21,270 bases of DNA. Origin: a virus. The stretch spans positions 1 to 21,270 of the IMG/VR virus record IMGVR_UViG_3300009161_005892; one strand, given 5' to 3'. The notes under the pieces were generated by a model. The model was not told the origin of the DNA, searched no databases, and saw nothing but the letters and a program-made list of their open reading frames with translations. This document shows, piece after piece, positions 4,638 through 11,589 of this stretch (position 1 is its first letter; every line of letters starts with the position of its first letter). The position numbers and the translations under genes are program-made.

Positions 4638-7145
4638 ATGTCGCTCGTAAAATTTAAACAGATTATAGCAAGCTTATTTTTTTGTACGTTCGCTGCTTGC
4701 GTAGTTGCAGAACCAGATGTTACTGTTGATTTATTGAGCTCAGGAGCAGCAACTGAACAGACTAGTGGGGGTGGTTCTACACAATTTAATTCATGCGAGA
4801 TTGGAACACAACGTGCATGTCATATAACCCTCGGTCAACATGAAGGTGTTATCAGCTGTTTCGCTGGGGTACAAAAATGTATCGATGGCGAGTGGTCCGA
4901 TTGCGGCGAGGGCGAAGAAATAGCAAAACATCCCGCCGATGATGGAAAACCGCTTTCCTTAACAGAAGAAAAAATCTGCGATGATAATCCTTGTGATCCA
5001 CGATGCAGTAAGTGGGTCGAGGATGGCAAATGGAAAGCAGACGGCACTGTATGTAAATGGACGTGGAACTGGTCGGCAGATCCTGCCGGAAGCATTGATA
5101 AAGCCAACAAAGATGGTGCAGCAAAAGAACCTTGCACTCATGGATCTCAATGCCACCAAAATCAGAAGTGTCAAGACCCGTCTCAAGGCTCTTGTTCACA
5201 CGACATTTGTGCCAAAGGCGTCGGTCTAAAAAAAGGTTGCGAGACGAATTGTGTCGATAAGATTTGTGACAACAAGACTCAGTGCTGTGAAAAGGAGTAC
5301 ACGGGTACTTGCGAAGTTGAGCCGTGTTTAACTTATCAAAAAGGTCTCACGAAGAATTGCGACCCAAACGTCAAGAAGACATGCGAGTGGGATAAGACAT
5401 GTTGCCCTTATACCCAAATCGAGACGTGTAGCTATTGGGATATCATCGGGTATAAGCAAGTTTGTGAATGGATCGAGACGTACAAATGCGGTTGGCGTCA
5501 ATACTACCAGTGCGGCTGGCGGTGGGTGGACGTCTACATTTGCGGATGGAGATGGAAGCAAATCTACATCTGTGGTTGGCGCTGGCGTTACATCTACACG
5601 TATATCTGCGGCTGGCGTTACATTTACACATACATCTGCGGTTGGCGCTGGCGCTACGTCTATACGTACATCTGCGGCTGGCGTTGGATCGAGACCTACA
5701 TCTGCGGCTGGCGCTGGACGTGGATCCAAACCTACGTCTGCGGGTGGCGTTGGATCCAGAACTACGTCTGCGGCTGGACGTGGCAGCTCACCTACTACTG
5801 TGACTGGTGGAGCTGCTGGTGGCAGGAGGAGTACGTCTACACCTGCTGGTGGGAGCAGCAGTACGTCTACGATTGCTGGTGGGAGCAGCAGTACGTCTAC
5901 ACCTATGAATGCTGGTGGGAGCAGCAGTACGTCTACCAATGCTGGTGGGAAGACGTCTACACGTACCTGTACGAGTGCTGGTGGGAGTACGTCTACACCT
6001 ACGGCTGCTGGTGGGAGGATGTTTACACATACTTGTACGAGTGCTGGTGGGAACAAGTTTATGTTTATGAATGCTGGTGGGAACTACAATACGTGTATGA
6101 ATGTTGGTGGGAAGAGCGCTATGAGTGTTGGTGGGAATTGATTCAAAAATGTTGGGATGAACCAGAGTATGGCTGGATCTTTTACTCGTGTGAGAAGAGT
6201 TATGATGGTGAATGGACCCAAAAATGCGTAGATCAATACAAGGTATACGTACCTGGCGCCTGTCCACTGAGTTGGAAGGGCGATTGGGATTCTACTTGTA
6301 TCAATGCTGTTCACGATACATGTCACAATTACTGTGATGGCGTAAAGCTTGGTGCAGGTGAATGCGCGGAATGGGAAGCACCTAACTTCGATGACAAGTG
6401 TTCTGACTTCGAGCTTGGCGTTGGTTTAACCTGCAAGATCGGAAACACACCCGTCATTACTATTTGCAACACCGGGTCCAAAGAAGCGCCAAAGGGAATT
6501 CCGATCGCAATCATGCCGAAGGGTTCGGGATATTTTGGAACAGAACCGTCTTCTCTTCCCGGTGCGAAATACTGTTACACAGACTCTGCCATCCCAGCAG
6601 GTGAGTGTCGTAATGTGAAGAGCTGCAACGTGGTCAATGGTGACGAAGTTATGATTAACCCGAAGCCGAGCGCCAACTATAACTCTGCCGAATGTTTTAA
6701 GGGTGACAACTGGGGGTTTTACTACGATGCTGTCTGTGGATATCCACCGAAATGTCCAGGCGGTTATGCCGACACGGTTAAGTCTGAGTCATACGAATCC
6801 ACATGTGATGATGATCAGACGTCCCAATGGGGTTACCTATCATGGGATGCGACCATCCCTATTGGCACAGAAATATCCTTTAGAATTCGTACAGCCAAAA
6901 CTAAAGCCGATTTATCTGTTGCAGCCTGGGTGATTATGAGCACGAAGTCGACAAACATGAAACCAGATTGTTCAATGGTGGGTCCTGTTCCATGTCCTAT
7001 TGACCTCTATACTCTGCTTGGTAAGATGGATGCACAAAAGAAATTTCTTGAGCTAGAAACGAGCTTCAAAGTGGATGTAGTCAAGAAGAATACCCCGACC
7101 CTAGAAAAGTGGGAGGTCAGCTATTCTTGTATCGAAGAACAATAA
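4638..7145 (+). CDS. giant Cys/Trp/Tyr-repeat lipoprotein with Myxococcota-type modules
   Basis: The product has 835 residues. MSLVKFKQIIASLFFCTFAAC is a signal peptide with lipobox FAAC. Residues about 52-95 (CEIGTQRACH...GVQKCIDGEWSDCGEG) are a module common in myxobacterial surface proteins. Residues 96-283 are Cys-rich with CC pairs. Residues 284-387 hold ten basic units (CGWRQYYQ, CGWRWVDVYI, CGWRWRYIYTYI and so on). CDWWS links them to twelve acidic units at 393-505 (CWWEQQYVYT, CWWEDVYTYLYE and so on). Every unit is 8, 10 or 12 residues. The C-terminus has a CARDB-like beta domain (VITICNTGSKEAPKGIPIAI) and a final beta domain with WGYLSWDATIPIGTEISFRI and CPIDLYTLLG, again myxobacterial in style. 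It should sit on the host or virion surface, rich in disulfides. The reading frame is continuous through the repeat, so it is not an artefact. Receptor, adhesin or exclusion roles are possible; none is shown. Confidence 0.9.
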   Translation: MSLVKFKQIIASLFFCTFAACVVAEPDVTVDLLSSGAATEQTSGGGSTQFNSCEIGTQRACHITLGQHEGVISCFAGVQKCIDGEWSDCGEGEEIAKHPADDGKPLSLTEEKICDDNPCDPRCSKWVEDGKWKADGTVCKWTWNWSADPAGSIDKANKDGAAKEPCTHGSQCHQNQKCQDPSQGSCSHDICAKGVGLKKGCETNCVDKICDNKTQCCEKEYTGTCEVEPCLTYQKGLTKNCDPNVKKTCEWDKTCCPYTQIETCSYWDIIGYKQVCEWIETYKCGWRQYYQCGWRWVDVYICGWRWKQIYICGWRWRYIYTYICGWRYIYTYICGWRWRYVYTYICGWRWIETYICGWRWTWIQTYVCGWRWIQNYVCGWTWQLTYYCDWWSCWWQEEYVYTCWWEQQYVYDCWWEQQYVYTYECWWEQQYVYQCWWEDVYTYLYECWWEYVYTYGCWWEDVYTYLYECWWEQVYVYECWWELQYVYECWWEERYECWWELIQKCWDEPEYGWIFYSCEKSYDGEWTQKCVDQYKVYVPGACPLSWKGDWDSTCINAVHDTCHNYCDGVKLGAGECAEWEAPNFDDKCSDFELGVGLTCKIGNTPVITICNTGSKEAPKGIPIAIMPKGSGYFGTEPSSLPGAKYCYTDSAIPAGECRNVKSCNVVNGDEVMINPKPSANYNSAECFKGDNWGFYYDAVCGYPPKCPGGYADTVKSESYESTCDDDQTSQWGYLSWDATIPIGTEISFRIRTAKTKADLSVAAWVIMSTKSTNMKPDCSMVGPVPCPIDLYTLLGKMDAQKKFLELETSFKVDVVKKNTPTLEKWEVSYSCIEEQ
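5487..6149 (+). repeat. tandem coding repeats: basic CGWRW array, then acidic CWWE array
   Basis: Units begin with TGC/TGT. The basic array (5487-5801) has units of 24, 30 or 36 bases with varied codons. The acidic array (5814-6149) is more uniform at DNA level: a 26-base core, GCTGGTGGGAGCAGCAGTAC followed by GTCTAC, recurs nearly unchanged several times, suggesting recent duplication. All unit lengths are multiples of 6 bases, so gain or loss keeps the frame and residue parity. Because the codon set rarely makes stops, other frames and the opposite strand are also open here. Confidence 0.9.
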
Positions 7146-7249
7146 TTAACGAATAGTTAGCGATGCTTAAATAAGCCTATTATTCTTTCTTCTTATTTGG
7201 GTAAACATAGAAGGGCTTTAATATAAGATTACGTGTACGGACGGACTAA

Positions 7250-7495
7250 ATGATGAGCACAGAACAAACACAAACTGAACAACAAGCTGATACCTTGACA
7301 CGCCAAGATCTACTTTGTAGAGTTGTTGATGTAGAATTTTCTCTTCTAGCTGCATTTAAACGCTTTGTCGAAGAAGAAAAGTCCTCACTTGAGGATATGA
7401 TGCAACTTGCAAGAGAAGAACTTTCTAAGATGGAGCTATTTGCGCCAAAGGTAACAGACGACACAGCCGAAGAAATCAAGTTAGAAATAGCTTGA
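7250..7495 (+). CDS. small acidic helical protein, unknown
   Basis: The product has 81 residues. A Gln/Thr-rich N-terminus (TEQTQTEQQADTLTRQD) precedes a long amphipathic helix (LLCRVVDVEFSLLAAFKRF, then VEEEKSSLEDMMQLAREEL). The tail is acidic. Two adjacent ATGs (7250, 7253) could start it; GGACGGAC lies about 6 bases upstream. I recognise no family. It lies between the repeat lipoprotein gene and isocitrate lyase. Confidence 0.65.
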   Translation: MMSTEQTQTEQQADTLTRQDLLCRVVDVEFSLLAAFKRFVEEEKSSLEDMMQLAREELSKMELFAPKVTDDTAEEIKLEIA

Positions 7496-7575
7496 TCCTC
7501 AAATCAAGTGTCATTAACATGAGCATTATTACAAAAATTATTTCTATTTATGTTGTAAATTTAAAAATAATGCAA

Positions 7576-7581
7576 TAATAT
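7576..7581 (+). promoter_or_regulatory. possible -10 element just before isocitrate lyase
   Basis: TAATAT ends 9 bases before the ATG at 7591. If it is a -10 box, the transcript would start within about 3 bases of the start codon. No -35 box is evident. Confidence 0.3.
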
Positions 7582-7590
7582 GTTAGCAAC

Positions 7591-8835
7591 ATGAAAGATA
7601 GATTTGACGGAATTAAAAGGGCATATAGCACTGTAGACGTTGCTCGACTTCGTGGCAAGACACACATAGAATATACACTAGCAAAGCTTGGTGCTGAGAG
7701 GCTTTGGCGACTAATTAACGAGAAATCATATATTCATGCATTAGGCGCTTCAACTGGTGCGATGGCAGTGCAACAGGTTAAAGCTGGTCTTGAAGCCATT
7801 TACCTGTCAGGGTGGCAGGTTGCAGCTGATGCAAATTTATCAGGCAATACTTACCCTGATCAAAGTCTTTACCCAGCGAATAGTGTGCCTGCAGTCGTCA
7901 AGCGGATTAACAACGCACTTCTTCGTGCTGAACAAATCGATTGCGCTGAGAATTTAAGTAGTGATAAACACTGGCTTGCGCCTATCGTTGCCGATGCTGA
8001 GGCAGGCTTTGGTGGTTCACTAAATGCATACGAGCTGATGAAAGCAATGATTGAAGCCGGGGCGGCCGCTGTTCACTGGGAAGATCAATTGGCATCTGAA
8101 AAGAAGTGTGGTCATTTAGGCGGTAAGGTTCTCGTTCCAACATCCCAATTTATCCGCACACTCACTGCAGCGCGACTTGCTGCTGATGTAATGAATGTTT
8201 CTACCGTAATTATCGCTCGAACGGATGCGGAATCTGCAAATCTAATCACAAGTGATATAGATCCATACGATCATGATTACATCGAAACTGGAAAGAGAAC
8301 TCCCGAGGGCTTTCATTATCTATGCAGGACGGGAATGGAACGTTCTATTTCTCGAGGACTTGCATATGCACCTTATGCAGACATGATCTGGATGGAAACA
8401 TCGATGCCTGATCTTGAGGAAGCAAAGATTTTTGCGGAAGGAATTCATGCACAGTTCCCAGGTAAGCCTCTTGCATATAATTGTTCGCCCTCATTTAACT
8501 GGAAGAAGAAACTTGACGATACAACTATTGCAAAATTTCAGAGAGAGCTTGGGGCGATGGGTTACAAGTTCCAGTTTGTGACCCTTGCAGGATTTCATTC
8601 TCTAAATCATGGTATGTTTGAGCTAGCGAGAAAATATAAAGATCATGGAATGACTGCATACTCTGAATTGCAACAAGCAGAATTTGATTCTGAAAAATTT
8701 GGTTATACTGCGACGAAGCATCAACGTGAAGTTGGAACAGGATATTTTGATGAAGTTTCCAAGATAATCTCAGGCGGAACTTCTTCAACTCTTGCGCTCA
8801 AAGAATCGACAGAAACACAACAGTTTAATAAGTAA
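7591..8835 (+). CDS. aceA: isocitrate lyase
   Basis: The enzyme cleaves isocitrate to glyoxylate and succinate, the first step of the glyoxylate shunt, in the cytoplasm. The 414-residue product aligns along essentially the whole length of bacterial AceA (E. coli AceA is 434 residues) and keeps its C-terminal [17 protein letters not shown]. Visible motifs are [64 protein letters not shown] with catalytic Cys173 in [24 protein letters not shown], and [15 protein letters not shown]. No key residue seems lost and there is no frameshift, so it should be active. The start ATG lies 9 bases after a TAATAT hexamer, with no clear Shine-Dalgarno. A lipoprotein gene begins 4 bases after its stop. No malate synthase is in the window. 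A complete isocitrate lyase among phage genes is unusual. Confidence 0.96.
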   Translation: MKDRFDGIKRAYSTVDVARLRGKTHIEYTLAKLGAERLWRLINEKSYIHALGASTGAMAVQQVKAGLEAIYLSGWQVAADANLSGNTYPDQSLYPANSVPAVVKRINNALLRAEQIDCAENLSSDKHWLAPIVADAEAGFGGSLNAYELMKAMIEAGAAAVHWEDQLASEKKCGHLGGKVLVPTSQFIRTLTAARLAADVMNVSTVIIARTDAESANLITSDIDPYDHDYIETGKRTPEGFHYLCRTGMERSISRGLAYAPYADMIWMETSMPDLEEAKIFAEGIHAQFPGKPLAYNCSPSFNWKKKLDDTTIAKFQRELGAMGYKFQFVTLAGFHSLNHGMFELARKYKDHGMTAYSELQQAEFDSEKFGYTATKHQREVGTGYFDEVSKIISGGTSSTLALKESTETQQFNK

Positions 8836-8839
8836 TAAT

Positions 8840-9163
8840 ATGAGTCCTAAAATATTATTAGCAATACTATTTGTGATTACTGCAGCAGCGTGTATAACAC
8901 AGATTGGTATTATGCCGCTACAAGATACCACTGAGGAGAAAAAAATAGAAAAATCTGTTCCTGATATTATTAGTCAAAAAAATAAAAAGAACTTCGACGA
9001 TTGCGGCTATGAACAGATAGTAGTTGAAAATCCTGATAAAACCAAGTCAATCATTACCATACCGCTTGAGTGCATAGATGAACTTGTGAATTCAGTATGT
9101 GATCCGCTTAAGGATTCGATGAAGAACTGCGTGATTGATAATATTGAAGTTATCAATCACTAA
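8840..9163 (+). CDS. small lipoprotein, unknown
   Basis: The product has 107 residues from ATG 8840, which lies 4 bases after the isocitrate lyase stop, so the two are probably one transcript. An in-frame TTG at 8792 inside isocitrate lyase would bury the signal peptide and is less likely. MSPKILLAILFVITAAAC is a lipoprotein signal with lipobox AAAC. The mature part has four further Cys residues (DDCGYEQIVVENP, PLECIDELVNSVCDPLKD, KNCVIDN), which could pair as disulfides in the periplasm. It shows no known domain. An envelope role is inferred from the signal alone. Confidence 0.75.
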   Translation: MSPKILLAILFVITAAACITQIGIMPLQDTTEEKKIEKSVPDIISQKNKKNFDDCGYEQIVVENPDKTKSIITIPLECIDELVNSVCDPLKDSMKNCVIDNIEVINH

Positions 9164-9400
9164 TATAAGAAGTCAGCGATCAAATGCTGATGTTAATGTA
9201 AGCCTAAAGAAATCTTAAGTATTAATTCAAGGATTACAGCCAGCATTAATGATTGATTGCAATGACATGTTACTTAAGCAAATTTGGCTAGACTGTTTGC
9301 AAATTATTTATGAATAATTACATAAACTTAAAAACAAACAATGCTTTTTATGCCTAACTCTCTTTTGTTTTGCCATACTTAAAAATCGGAAGATGATAGT
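9164..9400. other. 237-base stretch without a convincing gene
   Basis: This AT-rich interval holds only tiny frames, the best being a 22-codon ORF in the middle of the interval with weak coding character. I see no tRNA, strong hairpin or terminator. The last bases before 9401 read GATAGT directly against the next ATG. Confidence 0.5.
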
Positions 9401-9577
9401 ATGTCATCCTTAAAAGAAGATCTTGTTGAGCAGCTTGAGAATATCAATGCTCAGATTAATCAATTGAGAAAATCTACATCAAAGAATAGTAAAGTTGCTA
9501 AAGAAAAAGCACGTCTCATGAAGATCATGACAGATTTAATTTTAGAATTAGACATGTTAAAAGAGCCAAAAGATTAA
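9401..9577 (+). CDS. small coiled-coil protein (58 aa)
   Basis: The product begins MSSLKEDLVEQLENINAQIN and continues as heptad-like helix (QLRKSTSKNSKVAKEKARLM, then KIMTDLILELDMLKEPKD), so it is almost certainly a helical coiled coil. The ORF ends at TAA 9575-9577, 51 bases before the ClpP-like gene. Its composition and placement look genuine. Function is unknown; it could be a small scaffold or adaptor. Confidence 0.62.
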   Translation: MSSLKEDLVEQLENINAQINQLRKSTSKNSKVAKEKARLMKIMTDLILELDMLKEPKD

Positions 9578-9628
9578 ATTGAATTTATAAAATGTACTTT
9601 TGATTCTTAAAGGCTTTATATAGTCTAT

Positions 9629-10189
9629 ATGATAAACCTCGAGAAGCCGCATTCCAGAAATTTATTTCTAGCACAACAGGTTGACCAAGACACAATGAAT
9701 GTTTTGTCAAAGTCAATCATTGAAATTCGTGAACATGATGTGTATCTTGAAGGGTATTATAAGCTTCATGACTTAGCATATAAGCCAAAGCCCATTATAC
9801 TCCACATTGATTCGTATGGCGGTTCAGTTTATCAATGTTTTGGCTTGCTATCCATTATGAAATCAACAGGTACGCCTGTAAATACAGTTATCACAGGCTG
9901 CGCAATGTCATGTGGTTTTATGCTGGCAATTCATGGTGCACATCGATCGATTCACAAATATGGCACTATGATGTATCATCAGGTTAGCTCTGGGACAGTC
10001 GGTAAGGTTGCTGACATTAAAGAAGATTTGTTTGAAGCTAAACGTCTTCAGAAGCAGATTGAGGCTATGACTCTTGATCTTACAAAAATCACTAAAGCAA
10101 AATTAGAAAAAGTTTATAAGCGAAAGCAAGATTGGTATATTGATGCAAAGGATGCAGTCAAATTAGGCTGTGCTGACGAGATTATTTAA
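9629..10189 (+). CDS. ClpP-like serine protease
   Basis: The product has 186 residues, close to the usual 190-210 for ClpP. It has the crotonase-like ClpP fold: ILHIDSYGGSVYQCFGLLS with the oxyanion-hole Gly-Gly near residue 60, TVITGCAMSCGFMLAIHG with nucleophile Ser94 in the position of ClpP's 'xxASMG', and TMMYHQVSSGTVG with His117. By eye alignment the third triad residue, Asp before 'ERDRFLSAPEA' in E. coli ClpP, falls in YKRKQDWYIDAKDAVKLG and seems to be Lys. Phage ClpP-like proteins can act as head-maturation proteases or alter host Clp activity; no neighbour here decides between these. TATAGT ends 4 bases before the ATG. Confidence 0.85.
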   Translation: MINLEKPHSRNLFLAQQVDQDTMNVLSKSIIEIREHDVYLEGYYKLHDLAYKPKPIILHIDSYGGSVYQCFGLLSIMKSTGTPVNTVITGCAMSCGFMLAIHGAHRSIHKYGTMMYHQVSSGTVGKVADIKEDLFEAKRLQKQIEAMTLDLTKITKAKLEKVYKRKQDWYIDAKDAVKLGCADEII

Positions 10190-10260
10190 CTTCTGCATAA
10201 CAAATTATAAAAGAAACACTTTATCTAGCGCTGCCAGCATTCTTAATTAGCTTATAGCTT

Positions 10261-10362
10261 TTATAACTTATTTTTTATAGTTCCATCGATGCTTAACGTC
10301 CCAATGAATATAAAAAACGTTGTAGCAACAATAAAAAATCCTGTTATCAATGTTGTAATCAT
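10261..10362 (-). CDS. possible 33-residue single-pass membrane peptide
   Basis: The minus-strand ORF reads MITTLITGFFIVATTFFIFI followed by GTLSIDGTIKNKL. The first 23 residues are a strong transmembrane helix, with a short polar tail. It is alone in a non-coding interval and opposite to its neighbours. Small membrane peptides are common in phages, but an AT-rich region can produce such ORFs by chance. Confidence 0.33.
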   Translation of the reverse strand: MITTLITGFFIVATTFFIFIGTLSIDGTIKNKL

Positions 10363-10511
10363 ACGGTTTTATTTGTTTGATAAATTTAAATTAATAAATT
10401 TTTAGTGCAAGTTTTTACGAAAGCTTTGTAGAATTAAGTCATAGACACAATAATCAATTAAATTGAAAACTAAGCGTGTGCTGAGCGTGTGCTTCATACT
10501 CGTTGAACTAA

Positions 10512-10527
10512 TATAATATAATATAAG
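10512..10527 (+). promoter_or_regulatory. overlapping TATAAT boxes upstream of the 259-residue protein gene
   Basis: TATAAT occurs at 10512-10517 and again at 10517-10522, followed by TATAAG at 10522-10527. Any could serve as a -10 box, with transcription starting near 10525-10535 and a leader that includes the hairpin at 10537-10555. No convincing -35 box is seen. Confidence 0.5.
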
Positions 10528-10536
10528 TAAGTGAAA

Positions 10537-10555
10537 CTGAGGATGAAGCCCTCAG
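10537..10555 (+). repeat. leader hairpin before the gene at 10575
   Basis: CTGAGG pairs with CCTCAG (10537-10542 with 10550-10555) around a 7-base loop. It lies 20 bases before the start codon and would form at or near the 5' end of the transcript. That position recalls 5' stabilising stem-loops of some phage messages. It is not followed directly by a T run, so it is not a standard terminator. Confidence 0.45.
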
Positions 10556-10574
10556 AAGTAACCAATTTTTTATC

Positions 10575-11354
10575 ATGTCAACAATTCAATTCCCAGAAAA
10601 TCTAAAAAACAGAGAATTCTTTATCTTTGATCAAATCTTGACAGGCAACTTTGAGGCGATGTGGACAGAGATTGTTCATTGCATCGATGGCGAGGAAGTT
10701 AAGCTTCATGTAATGGAAGATGCACTTTTGGTAGGAGGTGTTAGAGTTAATGTTTCAGCTAATCTTGAACAGAAGATTGCTGATTTATTCAATGCATCTT
10801 TGCCGACTGCAATGGTTGCTGATATGATATATGCGTCTGCTGTCAGAAAAATCGGTCCATGCCCTATGCCTATCTCATCATCTGTAAGTGCTATGATAAC
10901 ACACTCTAATGCTGTAACAAAGCAGTTAACTTCAGATGTGGGCCTAGTTTCTACAACTGGGAAACATTGGGTTCTTGACAAAAAGATTGATCTTAATCCA
11001 AATTATGCATGCAACTACGGCTGGCATTTCACTGGGCCTATTTATAAAGGTATCAAAGGTTACCCAGCAGCATCAAAAATTGCCGGCAAGAACGTTAATG
11101 TAATTCAACCCAATGCAATAGCACATAATGTTTTACACTCTGATTATTCACAAGTCTGTCAGCTTGTCGCTCAACGTTGTTGGATCAATGATGTTGAACA
11201 ACGCTTCTCTGACGTCGTAAAAGATCCACAGATAGCTAATCTAGTATCGCATACAGGCGCACTTAAATTTAATAGACAGCCTGGCACTGCAGCTTATACA
11301 GGTAATAAGATTACTTTGCCTTTTAGACTTACTTTTTCTTGTCCTACAGCTTAG
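10575..11354 (+). CDS. conserved protein of unknown function (259 aa)
   Basis: No signal peptide is visible. Sequence features in order: FFIFDQILTGNFEAMW near the N-terminus, VAVxxD-like secondary structure around KLHVMEDALLVGGVRVNVS, IGPCPMPISSS near residue 95, DKKIDLNPNYACNYGWHFTG near 137-156, and IQPNAIAHNVLHSDYSQVCQ near 176-195 followed by LVAQRCWIN. The segment 'YGWH...IQP....H...DYS...LV' recurs in uncharacterised bacterial and phage proteins, which suggests a fold shared with a hydrolase-like family, but I cannot name it. Cys, His and Asp residues in that segment could form an active site. It has its own promoter-like leader with a hairpin and may head an operon with the zinc-ribbon and TilS-like genes (7 and 33 bases apart). 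Confidence 0.8.
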   Translation: MSTIQFPENLKNREFFIFDQILTGNFEAMWTEIVHCIDGEEVKLHVMEDALLVGGVRVNVSANLEQKIADLFNASLPTAMVADMIYASAVRKIGPCPMPISSSVSAMITHSNAVTKQLTSDVGLVSTTGKHWVLDKKIDLNPNYACNYGWHFTGPIYKGIKGYPAASKIAGKNVNVIQPNAIAHNVLHSDYSQVCQLVAQRCWINDVEQRFSDVVKDPQIANLVSHTGALKFNRQPGTAAYTGNKITLPFRLTFSCPTA

Positions 11355-11361
11355 GTAAATC

Positions 11362-11556
11362 ATGCCAACATACGATTACGGTTGCTTTGTTTGTAATAAA
11401 GAGTTCGAAGTTTATCAATCTATCAAAGACGAAAAGGGTGCAGAGTGTCCCTATTGCAAAGTCTTTTCCTACAATCGTCTTATCTCCAAAGGCACATCAT
11501 TCAGGTTGAAGGGCGATGGCTGGGCTGCTGATAACTACTCTTCGTCAAAATCATAA
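11362..11556 (+). CDS. FmdB-type zinc-ribbon protein
   Basis: The product has 64 residues. MPTYDYGCFVCNKEFEVYQS with CxxC, followed by CPYC near residue 32, is the FmdB/CxxC regulatory-protein zinc ribbon ('MPxYxYxCxxCxxxFE...CPxCxS'). The four Cys should bind one zinc. FmdB-like proteins are usually small putative regulators or RNA/protein-binding ribbons; the role in phages is unknown. AGG precedes the ATG. The gene lies 7 bases after the preceding stop. Confidence 0.85.
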   Translation: MPTYDYGCFVCNKEFEVYQSIKDEKGAECPYCKVFSYNRLISKGTSFRLKGDGWAADNYSSSKS

Positions 11557-11574
11557 GCTAAACTTTGTGTGTGA

Positions 11575-11580
11575 TATAAT
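11575..11580 (+). promoter_or_regulatory. TATAAT extended -10 element before the TilS-like gene
   Basis: TGATATAAT gives a perfect TATAAT with an upstream TGn. It ends 9 bases before the ATG, so the transcript would begin only about 2-3 bases before the start codon. No -35 box is evident 16-18 bases upstream. Confidence 0.5.
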
Positions 11581-11589
11581 GGGGATAAG

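Larger units (their letters stand above)
10190..10574. other. 385-base low-coding interval
   Basis: No plus-strand gene is visible. It contains a possible 33-residue minus-strand membrane peptide (10261-10362), a 10-base tandem repeat AGCGTGTGCT (10473-10482 and 10484-10493), overlapping TATAAT boxes at 10512-10527 and a hairpin at 10537-10555 leading to the gene at 10575. The second half therefore looks like a promoter and leader region. Confidence 0.55.

Noticed and set aside
5328-6056. Long minus-strand frame with Pro/Val/Leu-rich repeats opposite the lipoprotein gene
   Set aside because: Its pattern is the antisense reading of the TGG/TAC/TGC repeats. It has no independent promoter or motif, and the sense frame extends far beyond it on both sides with known modules.
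5464-6141. Long plus-strand frame with Gly/Ser/Thr-rich translation inside the repeat region
   Set aside because: It lies wholly inside the continuous 835-residue frame, has no start signal of its own, and is open only because the repeat codons rarely create stops.
5487-6149. CRISPR-like array
   Set aside because: The repeats are in frame, vary in sequence and have no unique spacers of constant length; they encode a protein repeat.
9240-9320. A 22-codon ORF in the gap between the lipoprotein and the coiled-coil gene
   Set aside because: Too short, no overlap or start signal, and no recognisable composition.
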